Notes under the pieces: model-generated
Databases searched by the model: none
Told to the model about the DNA's origin: nothing
Seen by the model: the letters and a program-made list of their open reading frames with translations, nothing else
Shown: positions 17,400 to 26,563 of the stretch, piece by piece
Position numbering within the stretch: the first letter of the stretch is position 1
Layout of the letters: the number at the start of each line of letters is the position of its first letter
Source of the DNA: Mycobacterium terramassiliense
Lineage (GTDB): Bacteria; Actinomycetota; Actinomycetes; Mycobacteriales; Mycobacteriaceae
Reading direction: 5' to 3'
Length of the DNA stretch: 64,000 nucleotides
NCBI RefSeq assembly: GCF_900157385.1
Contig: NZ_LT717700.1
Location: 434,001 to 498,000 of the forward strand
Made by a program: the position numbers and the translations under genes

Positions 17400-18294
17400 G
17401 CGTAGAGGGTAACGGTCGGTCGCTGCCCGATGCGGCCAGCGCCGCGACAAGCGCAGCGCGCCAGGGCCTTAGCGGTGTCAGGCCCGCCGCCGCGGACTCC
17501 CGGCCGCCCAGCGCGGAGTAGGTCGGCCGCGGCGCCGGGCGCGGGAACTCGTCGGTTTTGACGGGCCGCACCCGGTGGGGGTCGGCGCCGCACTCGGAGA
17601 ACACCGCGCGGGCCTGCTCGAAGCGCGACACCGCTCCCTCGTTGGCGGCGTGCAGGATCGGACCCGGCACGCGATCGTCGGCGACCTGCAGCAGCGCGAC
17701 GGCCAGGTCGGCGACGTAGGTCGGCGACCCGGCCTGGTCGTCGACCACGTTCACCGGCCCGTCCCCGGCGGCCAGCCGGCGCATGACCGCGACGAAGTCC
17801 TTGCCCGTTCCGCCGGTGTAGAGCCAGGCGGTCCGCACCACGACGGCCGACGGCAGCGCGTCCAGGACCGCCTCCTCGCCGGCGAGCTTGGACAGCGCGT
17901 ACACGCCCTTCGCGTCGGTCTTGTCGCTGGGCTCGTAGGGACGCGGCTCGCCCGGACCGGGGTCGCCGGTGAACATGTAATCGGTGGAGACGTGGATCAG
18001 GCGGGCACCCTCTCGCGCGCAGGCCCGCGCGAGGATTTCCGGACCGGTGGCGTTGACCGCGTAGGCGCGCGCCTCGTCGCTCTCGGCGCCGTCGACGTCG
18101 GTGTAGGCCGCGCAGTTGATCACCACGTCGCCGGGGCGGATGATCCGGTCCGCCGCCGCCGGGTCGGTGATGTCCCACTGCGACGACGTCAGCGCCAGGA
18201 CCTCGCGCCCCCGCTCGGTCGCCAGCGCCGCCAAACAGCTGCCCAGTTGCCCCCCGGCTCCAGTGATCACGATTCGTTCCGAGCTGCCCGACAT
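17392..18294 (-). CDS. rmlD: dTDP-4-dehydrorhamnose reductase
   Basis: Last step of dTDP-rhamnose synthesis, NADPH-dependent. 300 residues, extended SDR family: the nucleotide-binding loop ITGAGGQLGSCL at the N-terminus, VINCAAYTDVDGAE, and the catalytic YALSKLAGEEAV (YxxxK). It supplies the donor used by WbbL1, the next gene, with which it overlaps. Divergent from lcp1 across a 75-bp gap. Equivalent to Rv3266c. Confidence 0.95.
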   Translation of the reverse strand: MSGSSERIVITGAGGQLGSCLAALATERGREVLALTSSQWDITDPAAADRIIRPGDVVINCAAYTDVDGAESDEARAYAVNATGPEILARACAREGARLIHVSTDYMFTGDPGPGEPRPYEPSDKTDAKGVYALSKLAGEEAVLDALPSAVVVRTAWLYTGGTGKDFVAVMRRLAAGDGPVNVVDDQAGSPTYVADLAVALLQVADDRVPGPILHAANEGAVSRFEQARAVFSECGADPHRVRPVKTDEFPRPAPRPTYSALGGRESAAAGLTPLRPWRAALVAALAASGSDRPLPSTRD

Positions 18295-18372
18295 GTCGTC
18301 GAGTCTGGCACGGCCCGGGCGCGCCGCCCCCGGCTACCCGTGAAGCCGCTGTGTCGCAAGTAACCTATTGTG

Positions 18373-19848
18373 ATGCCTGTGCAACGTGTGGTTCGTGTGG
18401 TTGCCGCTGTGCTGACCGTCGCGGTCGTTGTCGGCACCGGAATGGCCTGGGGCAACGTGCGCGCCTTCGAGGACGGCATCTTCCACATGTCCGCGCCCTC
18501 GCTGGGCAAGGGCGGCGACGACGGCGCGATCGACATCCTGCTGGTCGGCCTGGACAGCCGCACCGATGCGCACGGCAATCCCCTGTCTCAGGAGGAGCTG
18601 GCCACCCTGCGGGCCGGTGACGAGGAAGCGACCAACACCGACACGATCATCCTGATCCGGATACCGAACAACGGGAAGTCGGCGACGGCGATCTCGATCC
18701 CCCGCGACTCCTACGTCGCGGCCCCCGGGCTGGGCAAGACCAAGATCAACGGCGTCTACGGCCAGACCAGGGAGGCCAAGCGCGCCACCCTCGTCAAGGC
18801 CGGCGCCTCCGCGGCCGAGGCGGCCGCCCAGGGCACCGAGGCCGGCCGCGAGGCGCTGATCAAGACCGTCGCCGACCTCACCGGCGTCACCGTCGACCAC
18901 TACGCCGAGATCGGCCTGCTCGGATTCTCGCTGATCACCGACGCGCTCGGCGGCGTCGACGTGTGCCTCAAACAGCCCGTGTTCGAACCGCTTTCGGGCG
19001 CCGACTTCCCCGCCGGGCAACAAAAACTCGACGGCCCCGAGGCGCTGAGCTTCGTGCGCCAGCGCCACGACCTGCCGCGCGGCGACCTGGACCGGGTGGT
19101 GCGCCAGCAGGTGGTGATGGCGTCGCTGGCCCACCGGGTCATCTCCGGCAAGACGCTGTCCAGCCCCACCACGCTGCGGCGCCTCGAGGCGGCCGTCCAG
19201 CGCTCGGTGGTGATCTCCTCGGGTTGGGACGTCATGGATTTCGTCCAGCAGATGCAGAAGCTGGCCGGCGGCAACGTCGCCTTCGCCACCATCCCGGTGC
19301 TCGACGGGGCCGGCTGGAGCGACGACGGCATGCAGAGCGTGGTGCGGGTGGACCCGCACCAGGTCGCCGACTGGGTCGCCGGCCTGCTGCACGACCAGGA
19401 CCAGGGCAAGACCGAGGAGCTGGCCTACACCCCGGCGAAGACGACCGCGAGCGTGGTCAACGACACCGACATCAACGGCCTGGCGGCCGCGGTGTCGCAG
19501 GTGTTGAGCGCCAAGGGATTTGCCACCGGCGCCGTCGGCAACAACGATGGCGGCCACGTGAAGAGCAGTCAGGTTCGCGCCGCCAAGACCGACGATCTGG
19601 GCGCCCAGCAGGTCGCCAAGGAGCTGGGCGGCTTGCCCGTCGTCGCCGACCCGGCCCTCGCCGCCGGATCGGTGCGGGTGGTGCTGGCCAACGACTACAC
19701 CGGGCCGGGATCGGGCCTGTCCGGCGGCCCGAACAGCCAGGTGGTGCCGGCGGGCGCCTCGGGACCGGGGTCGGCCCCTGACCCGAACGTGCCGCCGCCG
19801 TCGCCGATCCTGACCGCCGGGTCCGACAAGCCCGAGTGCATCAACTGA
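18373..19848 (+). CDS. lcp1: LytR-CpsA-Psr ligase Lcp1
   Basis: Membrane-anchored phosphotransferase that attaches arabinogalactan (via its linker) to peptidoglycan; Rv3267 is the main ligase in M. tuberculosis. About 491 residues. One N-terminal transmembrane helix (residues 5-25), then the LCP domain with DILLVGLDSRTD, SIPRDSYV, GVDVCLKQPVF and the Arg-rich FVRQRHDLPRGDLDRVVRQQ that binds the pyrophosphate, then a LytR_C domain and a Pro/Gly-rich tail. GTG 18370 directly before ATG 18373 is an alternative start. It faces rmlD-wbbL1-manC, which make the substrate it ligates. Confidence 0.93.
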   Translation: MPVQRVVRVVAAVLTVAVVVGTGMAWGNVRAFEDGIFHMSAPSLGKGGDDGAIDILLVGLDSRTDAHGNPLSQEELATLRAGDEEATNTDTIILIRIPNNGKSATAISIPRDSYVAAPGLGKTKINGVYGQTREAKRATLVKAGASAAEAAAQGTEAGREALIKTVADLTGVTVDHYAEIGLLGFSLITDALGGVDVCLKQPVFEPLSGADFPAGQQKLDGPEALSFVRQRHDLPRGDLDRVVRQQVVMASLAHRVISGKTLSSPTTLRRLEAAVQRSVVISSGWDVMDFVQQMQKLAGGNVAFATIPVLDGAGWSDDGMQSVVRVDPHQVADWVAGLLHDQDQGKTEELAYTPAKTTASVVNDTDINGLAAAVSQVLSAKGFATGAVGNNDGGHVKSSQVRAAKTDDLGAQQVAKELGGLPVVADPALAAGSVRVVLANDYTGPGSGLSGGPNSQVVPAGASGPGSAPDPNVPPPSPILTAGSDKPECIN

Positions 19849-20552
19849 GCACGCTGGCCGGGGCCGTCCTGGATCCGATGTTGCGGGCCGACCCGGTCGG
19901 CCCGCGCATCACCTACTACGACGACGCGAGCGGCGAGCGCATCGAGTTGTCCGCGGCCACACTGGCCAACTGGGCCGCCAAGACCGGCAACCTGTTGCGC
20001 GACGAGATGGGCGCCGGGCCGGCGAGCCGGGTCGCGATCCTGTTGCCGGCGCACTGGCAGACGGCGGCGGTGCTGTTCGGGGTGTGGTGGATCGGGGCCG
20101 AGGCGGCGCTCGAACCGGGGGCCGCCGACGTGGCGCTGTGCACCGCGGAGCGGCTGGACGAGGCCGACGGCACGGGCGCCGGCGAGGTGGCCGTGCTGTC
20201 GCTGGACCCCTTCGGCCGCCCGGTGCCCGACCTGCCGCTCGGCGTCACCGACTACGCCACCGCCGTGCGGGTCCACGGCGACCAGATCGTCGGCGAAGCC
20301 CGGCCCGGTCCGGCGCTGGCCGGGCGATCGGTCGAGGAGGTCCTGGCCGACTGCGAAAGATCGGCCGCCGCAAGGGGATTGACGGCCGCCGACCGGGTAC
20401 TGTCCAGCGCTTCCTGGGCGGGACCCGCCGAAGTGGTGGACGGCCTGCTGGCGATCCTGGCCGTCGGCGCGTCGCTGGTGCAGGTGGCCAATCCGGACCC
20501 GGGGGCGGTGGCGCGCAGGATCGACACGGAAAAGGTGACCCGGGTCCTCTAG
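19836..20552 (+). CDS. TIGR03089 family protein (AMP-binding-like)
   Basis: 238 residues, corresponding to Rv3268. It resembles only the N-terminal portion of acyl-adenylating enzymes (YYDDASGERIELSAATLANW and RVAILLPAHWQTAAVLFGVW) and lacks the P-loop-like signature and the C-terminal subdomain, so it is unlikely to be a complete ligase. Function unknown; always next to lcp1 in mycobacteria. The GTG start at 19836 lies 13 bp inside the end of lcp1, so translation is probably coupled. Confidence 0.8.
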   Translation: MHQLSTLAGAVLDPMLRADPVGPRITYYDDASGERIELSAATLANWAAKTGNLLRDEMGAGPASRVAILLPAHWQTAAVLFGVWWIGAEAALEPGAADVALCTAERLDEADGTGAGEVAVLSLDPFGRPVPDLPLGVTDYATAVRVHGDQIVGEARPGPALAGRSVEEVLADCERSAAARGLTAADRVLSSASWAGPAEVVDGLLAILAVGASLVQVANPDPGAVARRIDTEKVTRVL

Positions 20553-20577
20553 ATCGGACCGGCGCCCCCGACACATG

Positions 20578-20603
20578 TTGATATCGCAATATTTCGATGT
20601 TAA
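20578..20603. promoter_or_regulatory. 26-bp imperfect palindrome in the pacL1-ctpC promoter
   Basis: Left half TTGATATCGCAAT and right half ATTTCGATGTTAA are symmetric about 20590/20591; 10 of 13 positions pair. It is an AT-rich island in GC-rich surroundings and ends 47 bp before the pacL1 start. Size, symmetry and AT-richness are typical of operators for ArsR- or similar metal sensors. The pacL1-ctpC operon is known to be zinc-inducible, so a metal-responsive operator is a reasonable reading; the regulator is not encoded here. Confidence 0.55.
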
Positions 20604-20650
20604 CGTCGTGCGAGAATGGGCTGACGCGGCGACGACGGGAAGGCGAGGCG

Positions 20651-20932
20651 ATGGCGGTGTACGGGCTCTTGGCGAAGGCGGCGGGCACGGTGGTCACCGG
20701 CCTGGTCGGCGTGACGGCCTACGAGGTGGTGCGCAAGGCCATGGCCAAGGCGCCGCTGCACGAGACGGCGGTGTCGGCGGCGGAGTTGGGCTTGCGCGGC
20801 ACCCGCAAGGCCGAGGAGGCCGCCGAGTCGGCGCGCCTCAAGCTGGCCGACGTGATGGCCGAGGCCCGCGAACGCATCGGCGAAGAGGCGCCCACGCCCG
20901 CGGTCGCCGACGCCCACGAGCACGAGCACTGA
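20651..20932 (+). CDS. pacL1: PacL1, DUF1490 metal-efflux partner protein
   Basis: 93-residue membrane-associated protein equivalent to Rv3269, the partner that stabilises and supports the CtpC zinc-efflux ATPase in M. tuberculosis. An N-terminal hydrophobic stretch with small residues (AGTVVTGLVGVTAYEVVRKA) is followed by a charged helix and a C-terminal His/acidic metal-binding tail, DAHEHEH. ATG 20651 has AGGCGAGG just upstream; an earlier in-frame ATG at 20597 would place the start inside the palindromic promoter. The ctpC start lies 5 bp after the stop. Confidence 0.9.
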   Translation: MAVYGLLAKAAGTVVTGLVGVTAYEVVRKAMAKAPLHETAVSAAELGLRGTRKAEEAAESARLKLADVMAEARERIGEEAPTPAVADAHEHEH

Positions 20933-20936
20933 TCGC

Positions 20937-23087
20937 TTGACGCCGGCGGAAAGCCCCGCGCTGCATGTGGTTTCGGATGCGGCGGGGCGCATGCGGGTGT
21001 CGGTCGACTGGGTGCGGGGCGACTCGCGTCGTGCGGTGGCGGTCGAGGAGGCCGTAGCTCAGCAGCAGGGGGTGCGCGCCGTGCACGCGTACCCACGCAC
21101 CGGCTCGGTGGTGGTCTGGTATTCGCCCCGGCGCGCCGATCGCCCCGCGGTGCTGGACGCGATCGGCGGCGCCGCCCACGTCGCCGCCGAGCTGATCCCG
21201 GCGCGCGCGCCGCATTCGTCGGAGATCCGCAACACCGACGTGCTGCGCATGGTGATCGGCGGCGCGGCGCTGGCCCTGCTCGGCGTGCGCCGCTACGTGT
21301 TCGCCCGGCCGCCGCTGCTTCCCCCGAGCGGCCGGCTGTTCGCCACCGGCGTCACCGTCTTCACCGGCTATCCGTTCCTGCGCGGGGCGCTGCGCTCGCT
21401 GCGCTCCGGCCGGGCCGGCACCGATGCCCTGGTGTCGGCGGCCACCGTGGCGAGCCTGGTGTTGCGGGAGAATGTCGTCGCCCTGACCGTGCTGTGGCTG
21501 CTCAACATCGGCGAGTACCTGCAGGACCTGACGCTGCGGCGCACCCGGCGGGCCATCTCGGAGCTGCTGCGCGGAACCCAGGACACCGCGTGGATCCGCC
21601 TGCCCGACGGGCAAGAGATCCAGGTCCCCATCGACAGCCTGCAGATCGGCGACGAGGTGGTGATCCACGACCACGTCGCGATACCCGTGGACGGCGAGGT
21701 GGTCGACGGCGAGGCGATCGTCGACCAGTCCGCGATCACCGGCGAAAACCTGCCCGTCAGCGTCACGGTCGCTTCGCGGGTGCACGCCGGCTCGGTCCTG
21801 GTGCGCGGACGGCTGGTGGTGCGCGCCCGGGCCGTCGGGAACCAGACCACCATCGGCCGCATCATCACCCGGGTCGAGGAGGCCCAGCACGACCGGGCGC
21901 CGATCCAGACCGTCGGCGAAAACTTCTCCCGCCGTTTCGTTCCCACGTCGTTCATCGTGTCCGCGATCACCCTGGCCGTCACCGGCGACGTGCGCCGGGC
22001 GATGACCATGCTGCTGATCGCGTGCCCGTGCGCGGTGGGACTGGCCACCCCGACCGCGATCAGCGCCGCGATCGGCAACGGCGCGCGCCGCGGCATCCTG
22101 ATCAAGGGCGGCTCCCACCTCGAACAGGCGGGCCAGGTGGACGCGATCGTGTTCGACAAGACCGGCACCCTGACCGTCGGACGACCGGTGGTCACCAACA
22201 TCGTTGCGATGCATAAGGATTGGCAGCCCGAACAAGTGCTCGCCTATGCGGCCAGCTCGGAGATCCACTCCCGGCACCCGCTGGCCGAGGCGGTGATCCG
22301 CTCCACCGAGGAACGCCACATCAGCATCCCGCCGCACGAGGAGTGCGAGGTGCTGGTGGGGCTGGGCATGCGGACCTGGGCCGACGGCCGGACCCTGCTG
22401 CTGGGCAGCCCGTCGCTGTTGCGCGCCGAAAAGGTGAAGGTGTCGAAGAAGGCCTCCGAGTGGGTGGACAAGCTGCGGCGCCGGGCCGAGACGCCGCTGC
22501 TGCTCGCCGTGGACGGCATTCTGGTCGGCCTGATCAGCCTGCGCGACGAGGTGCGCCCGGAGGCGGCCGACGTGCTGAATGAGTTGCGGGCCAACGGGAT
22601 TCGCCGCATCGTGATGCTCACGGGCGACCACCCCGACATCGCCGAGGTGGTCGCCGCCGAGCTCGGCATCGACGAGTGGCGCGCCGAGGTGATGCCGGAG
22701 GACAAACTCACCACGGTGCGCGAGCTGCAGGACGAGGGCTTCGTCGTCGGCATGGTCGGCGACGGCATCAACGACGCCCCGGCGCTGGCCGCCGCCGACA
22801 TCGGGATCGCCATGGGCCTGGCCGGTACCGATGTGGCCGTCGAGACCGCCGACGTGGCGTTGGCCAACGACGACCTGCATCGCCTGCTCGACGTGCGGGA
22901 CCTGGGCGCGCGCGCCGTCGACGTCATCCGCGAGAACTATGGCATGTCCATCGCCGTCAACGCCGCCGGGCTGATCATCGGCGCGGGCGGCGCGCTCTCC
23001 CCCGTGCTGGCCGCGATCCTGCACAACGCGTCGTCGGTGGCGGTGGTGGCCAACAGCTCACGGTTGATCCGCTACCGCCTGGACTGA
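20937..23087 (+). CDS. ctpC: P1B-type metal-transporting ATPase CtpC
   Basis: Heavy-metal efflux pump (zinc and/or manganese in M. tuberculosis, Rv3270). About 716 residues. An N-terminal HMA-like region without a CxxC is followed by transmembrane helices; the intramembrane CPC motif is at 363-365 (CPCAVGLATPT), the phosphorylated Asp is 407 in DKTGTLT, the nucleotide site has SRHPLAEAV, and the hinge is GDGINDAPALAAADIGIAMG. The start is TTG 20937 (LTPAESPALHVVSDAAGRMRV); a weaker possibility is an internal GTG a few codons later. It follows pacL1 immediately, one operon. Confidence 0.95.
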   Translation: MTPAESPALHVVSDAAGRMRVSVDWVRGDSRRAVAVEEAVAQQQGVRAVHAYPRTGSVVVWYSPRRADRPAVLDAIGGAAHVAAELIPARAPHSSEIRNTDVLRMVIGGAALALLGVRRYVFARPPLLPPSGRLFATGVTVFTGYPFLRGALRSLRSGRAGTDALVSAATVASLVLRENVVALTVLWLLNIGEYLQDLTLRRTRRAISELLRGTQDTAWIRLPDGQEIQVPIDSLQIGDEVVIHDHVAIPVDGEVVDGEAIVDQSAITGENLPVSVTVASRVHAGSVLVRGRLVVRARAVGNQTTIGRIITRVEEAQHDRAPIQTVGENFSRRFVPTSFIVSAITLAVTGDVRRAMTMLLIACPCAVGLATPTAISAAIGNGARRGILIKGGSHLEQAGQVDAIVFDKTGTLTVGRPVVTNIVAMHKDWQPEQVLAYAASSEIHSRHPLAEAVIRSTEERHISIPPHEECEVLVGLGMRTWADGRTLLLGSPSLLRAEKVKVSKKASEWVDKLRRRAETPLLLAVDGILVGLISLRDEVRPEAADVLNELRANGIRRIVMLTGDHPDIAEVVAAELGIDEWRAEVMPEDKLTTVRELQDEGFVVGMVGDGINDAPALAAADIGIAMGLAGTDVAVETADVALANDDLHRLLDVRDLGARAVDVIRENYGMSIAVNAAGLIIGAGGALSPVLAAILHNASSVAVVANSSRLIRYRLD

Positions 23088-23233
23088 AATTCAAATAACA
23101 AACCCATAGCTTTTCACAGCGCCCCATAATTGTTCGCGCCGAATTTCGTCGGTAGTGTCCGGTGGCAGCTACGGAATTCCCTGCCGCGGAATGCCTTCCG
23201 TAATTGCTTTTCGGCCGGATTGGAACGGAGAAA
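23088..23233. other. 146-bp AT-richer intergenic segment after ctpC
   Basis: Contains the stretch around TTCAAATAACAAACC just after the ctpC stop and a strong GGAG ribosome site at 23227-23230 for the next gene. Base composition is lower in GC than the flanks, which may mark a junction of acquired DNA. No gene or clear hairpin terminator was found. Confidence 0.4.
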
Positions 23234-23944
23234 ATGATGCTCACCTTGCGCGACCATGATGTCGATGATTATGCGGCGTTACGCGACATGGACAGCACCG
23301 ATGTGGGTGTGCTGGACCAGGCCGACCGCGCCTGTCTCGACGAATTGGGAGAATATCTCGTCTCCAGCGACACTTGGCGGCGATTCTCGATCTGGCTGCT
23401 GCACAAACACTTTGAACCGGACTCCGGAGAAGTCTTCGCGGAAAGGGTCGTCACGGCGCCCCGCGGAACGCGAACCGCGCCCGTCGCGCGGTGCACCGCG
23501 CCGGACTTGAGCGCGACATCGATGCGGTTCGACGCCGACGTCAGCGCCGGCCTCGGGATCACCGGCATGGAGTTCGCCGCCCCGGCCGACTTCGGCTCCT
23601 CCGCGGCGGTGAGTGCCGACGACGAGCCCGTCCTGGCCGGCATCGCCGAACGGCTGCGGGCCCATGGCAAAACGGAACGATTTGGCGTGCGGCTCATCCG
23701 CAACCCGCTCGGCCTGTCCGACGACGAAGTGCTCCTCGAAACCTGCGACATCGCGCAGCGCACCCTGCACTGCAGGGTCGGCGCGCGGGGCGCCACCGCC
23801 AACGCCGTCGAGACGACCTGGCAATGGCGGCCGGGCCCCGGCAAGTTCGGGCCCGCGGTGCATCGGTACTGCCTCAATCAGTGCACCATGGACGCGGGCA
23901 ACAACCATTTCATCACGGGCCACACCAACTACCCGGACTCCTAA
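23234..23944 (+). CDS. Hypothetical protein of unknown family
   Basis: 236 residues; I do not recognise it and recall no counterpart at this position in M. tuberculosis. The first 60 residues are acidic and helical (LRDHDVDDYAALRDMDS). There is no signal peptide or membrane segment. The C-terminal part contains several Cys residues and aromatic-rich strands (CDIAQRTLHCRVGARG, ETTWQWRPGPG, HRYCLNQCTMDAGNNHF). Start ATG 23234 is fixed by GGAG eight bases upstream; ATG 23237 is adjacent. An ABC exporter gene begins 12 bp after its stop, so it may be a partner, cargo or self-protection factor of that exporter. Confidence 0.7.
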   Translation: MMLTLRDHDVDDYAALRDMDSTDVGVLDQADRACLDELGEYLVSSDTWRRFSIWLLHKHFEPDSGEVFAERVVTAPRGTRTAPVARCTAPDLSATSMRFDADVSAGLGITGMEFAAPADFGSSAAVSADDEPVLAGIAERLRAHGKTERFGVRLIRNPLGLSDDEVLLETCDIAQRTLHCRVGARGATANAVETTWQWRPGPGKFGPAVHRYCLNQCTMDAGNNHFITGHTNYPDS

Positions 23945-23956
23945 CCGCCGCGCGCC

Positions 23957-25825
23957 GTGACGGCCCCGCTGCAGTCCCACGATTTCACCGGCTCCGCGAT
24001 CAGGCTGCTGAAACGGCTTGGCCCGCAACGCGAGCGCGTCGGCGCCGTCCTCGTGCTGGCGGTGATCGCGGTGGCGACCGCGGCGGCTGGCCCGCGGGTC
24101 CTGGGGCACGCCACCGACCTGATCTTCGAGGGCGTCATCGGCCGCCGGCTGCCCGCGGGAATCACGAAGGATCAGGCCGTCGCGGCCGCTCGCGCCCGCG
24201 GTGAATCCACCTACGCCGACTTGTTGTCCGGCATGAACGTCGTGCCCGGCAGGGGCGTCGACTTCGGCGCGGTCGGCCGCACGCTGGCGCTCGCGATGGT
24301 CCTGTATCTGTCTGCGGCACTGCTGGTTTGGCTTCAGGCCCGGCAGCTGAACGCGATCGTGCAGCGCACCATGAAGGCGCTGCGTTGCGATGCCGAGGAC
24401 AAGGTGCACCGGTTGCCGCTGTCCTACTTCGACGGCCGGCAGCGCGGCGAATTGTTGAGCCGGGTCACTAACGACATCGACAACGTGCAGACGTCCCTGT
24501 CGACCATCCTCGGCCAGGCGGTGTCCGCGGTGCTGACGGCGGTGGCCGCCGTCGCGATGATGGCCGCGATCGCGCCGCTGCTGGCCGGCATCGTCCTGTT
24601 GACCGTGCCGCTTTCCCTCGCCGCGACCCGGGCGATCGTCCGGCGGTCGCGGCGGCTGTTCGTCGACCAGTGGATCAACACCGGACGGCTCAGCGCCCAC
24701 CTCGAGGAAACCTACAGCGGTTTCACCGTGGTCAAGACGTTCGGGCACCGCGCCGAGGCGCTACGGCGGTTCCGCGAGCTCAACGACGAGTTATACCGGA
24801 CCAGTTTCGGCGCCCAGTTCTTCTCGGGCCTGGTATCGCCGGCGATGACGTTCGTCGGCAACCTCGGCTACGTGGCGGTGGCGGTCGTCGGTGGCGTGCA
24901 GGTGGCGACCGGCCGGATCACTCTCGGCAGCATCCAGGCCTTCGTGCAATACGCGCGTCAGTTCAACCAGCCGCTCGCCGCGGTCGCCGCCATGTACAAC
25001 ACGGTGCAGTCCGGGATGGCCAGCGCCGAGCGGGTTTTCGAGCTGCTCGACGAGCCCGAGGAAGCACCGGATGGTGGGCCGGCACTGGCGCAGTCCGGCG
25101 GGGAGCCGCGCGGGCGGGTCGAGTTCCGGCATGTGAGTTTCTCCTACCGCCCGGGCACCCCGGTGATCAACGACCTGTCCCTGGTCGCCGAACCGGGCAG
25201 CACGATCGCGATCGTCGGGCCGACGGGGGCGGGCAAGACCACGCTGGTGAACCTGCTCATGCGCTTCTACGAGGTCGATTCGGGCGAGATCCTGGTCGAC
25301 GGTGTCGACATCGCGTCGGTGAGCCGGCGCTCGTTGCGGTCGCGGATCGGCATGGTGCTGCAGGACGCCTGGTTGTTCGACGGGACGATCGCGGAAAACA
25401 TCGCCTACGGGCGACCGGGCGCGAGCGAAGCGGACGTGGTCGCGGCCGCCGGGGCGGCCCACCTGGACCAGTTGGTGCGCACCCTGCCCGACGGTTACCA
25501 GACCCAGCTGCACAACAACGGCGACAACGTCAGCGCCGGCGAGCGGCAGCTCATCACCATTGCGCGAGCCGTTCTCGCCCGCCCGCAGCTGCTGATCCTC
25601 GACGAGGCAACCAGTTCGGTCGACAGCCGCACCGAACTGCTCATTGCGCGCGCGATATCGGCGCTTCGTCACAACCGCACGAGTTTCGTCGTCGCCCACC
25701 GGCTTTCGACCATCCGCGGTGCCGACCACATCCTGGTGGTGGAGGCGGGCCAGGTCGTCGAGCAGGGCAACCACACCGAGCTGCTGGCCCGCCGGGGCGC
25801 CTACTACCGGATGACGCGAGCCTGA
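23957..25825 (+). CDS. ABC exporter (fused permease and ATPase half-transporter)
   Basis: 622-residue type IV ABC exporter. The membrane domain spans about residues 15-330 and contains an unusually long first extracellular segment (residues 55-100). The ATPase has Walker [14 protein letters not shown]-loop [13 protein letters not shown], a signature of the VSAGERQL form (not LSGGQ), Walker [13 protein letters not shown] and the H-loop VAHRLST. It resembles the YfiC/Rv1272c half of heterodimeric multidrug exporters, yet no second half is present here, so it must homodimerise or pair with a distant product. Start GTG 23957 follows the unknown gene by 12 bp. Confidence 0.88.
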   Translation: MTAPLQSHDFTGSAIRLLKRLGPQRERVGAVLVLAVIAVATAAAGPRVLGHATDLIFEGVIGRRLPAGITKDQAVAAARARGESTYADLLSGMNVVPGRGVDFGAVGRTLALAMVLYLSAALLVWLQARQLNAIVQRTMKALRCDAEDKVHRLPLSYFDGRQRGELLSRVTNDIDNVQTSLSTILGQAVSAVLTAVAAVAMMAAIAPLLAGIVLLTVPLSLAATRAIVRRSRRLFVDQWINTGRLSAHLEETYSGFTVVKTFGHRAEALRRFRELNDELYRTSFGAQFFSGLVSPAMTFVGNLGYVAVAVVGGVQVATGRITLGSIQAFVQYARQFNQPLAAVAAMYNTVQSGMASAERVFELLDEPEEAPDGGPALAQSGGEPRGRVEFRHVSFSYRPGTPVINDLSLVAEPGSTIAIVGPTGAGKTTLVNLLMRFYEVDSGEILVDGVDIASVSRRSLRSRIGMVLQDAWLFDGTIAENIAYGRPGASEADVVAAAGAAHLDQLVRTLPDGYQTQLHNNGDNVSAGERQLITIARAVLARPQLLILDEATSSVDSRTELLIARAISALRHNRTSFVVAHRLSTIRGADHILVVEAGQVVEQGNHTELLARRGAYYRMTRA

Positions 25826-25833
25826 CCCCCCGA

Positions 25834-26490
25834 TCAGCAGCCGCAGTCCTGGCCGCGCCAGGCCCGGACGCCCTGCCAGGCCGCGACGCCGGCGATACCG
25901 AGTCCCACGGCGGGGTCGACCCACCAACCGCCCGGCCAAAACCCCGTCAGCGCAAGGGTGATCAGGACCCCGGCGGCCTGCGCGCCGCACAGGTAGTTCT
26001 GCATCCCTTCGGCCTCCGTGGCCCCGGAATCCAGCCGCGCGCCGAGCCGGCGGTTGGCCCGGCCGAGAATCGGCATCAGCAGCAACCCGAAGGCCGTCAA
26101 CCCGATGCCGATGACCGACACCTCGGCGTGGTGCGCAGCGGCCAGGTCATGCAGGGATTCGGCGGCGATGTACGGCGCGGTGAGCCAGAACGACACGGCG
26201 ACGCCGCGTTGTGCGCGCCGCTCGGCGACCGGCGAGGAGGCGCGCGCGCCGCTGAACCGCCACACCACCATCGCGCTGGCGAGGGCCTCCGACGCCCCGC
26301 CCAGGGCCCATCCGGTCAGCGCGACGGAGCCGACGGCCAGTCCCTGCCACAAGCCGATGGCGCCCTCGACGAGCACCACCGCCAGGCCGATCCAGGCCAG
26401 CCGCCGGGCCCACCCGGCGCTGCGCTGCCACCCGGCGTCGCGCGCCGCGACGACGCCGCATTCGTCGGCGATGAGGGGAAAAGTGGTCAT
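25834..26490 (-). CDS. CDF-like integral membrane protein (Rv3271c family)
   Basis: 218 residues with about six hydrophobic helices, related to the membrane part of cation diffusion facilitators (LVEGAIGLWQGLAVGSVALTG) but without their cytoplasmic metal-binding domain. The acidic/His residues of helix V (AAESLHDLAAAHHAEVS) and a terminal DCGC could bind metal. The linkage with pacL1-ctpC in other mycobacteria suggests a metal role; here the ABC exporter and unknown gene separate them. It converges with the ABC gene, 8 bp apart. Confidence 0.75.
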   Translation of the reverse strand: MTTFPLIADECGVVAARDAGWQRSAGWARRLAWIGLAVVLVEGAIGLWQGLAVGSVALTGWALGGASEALASAMVVWRFSGARASSPVAERRAQRGVAVSFWLTAPYIAAESLHDLAAAHHAEVSVIGIGLTAFGLLLMPILGRANRRLGARLDSGATEAEGMQNYLCGAQAAGVLITLALTGFWPGGWWVDPAVGLGIAGVAAWQGVRAWRGQDCGC

Positions 26491-26563
26491 GGCGCGAGGC
26501 TAGCGACGGCGGGGCGGGGACGCGCCCTGCACACGCCGCCGTAACACAACCGTGTCTAGGCGG

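Noticed and set aside
20838..23024. 728-codon open frame antisense to ctpC
   Set aside because: His/Asp/Arg-rich product without any motif, exactly mirroring the ctpC gene; typical codon-bias artefact.
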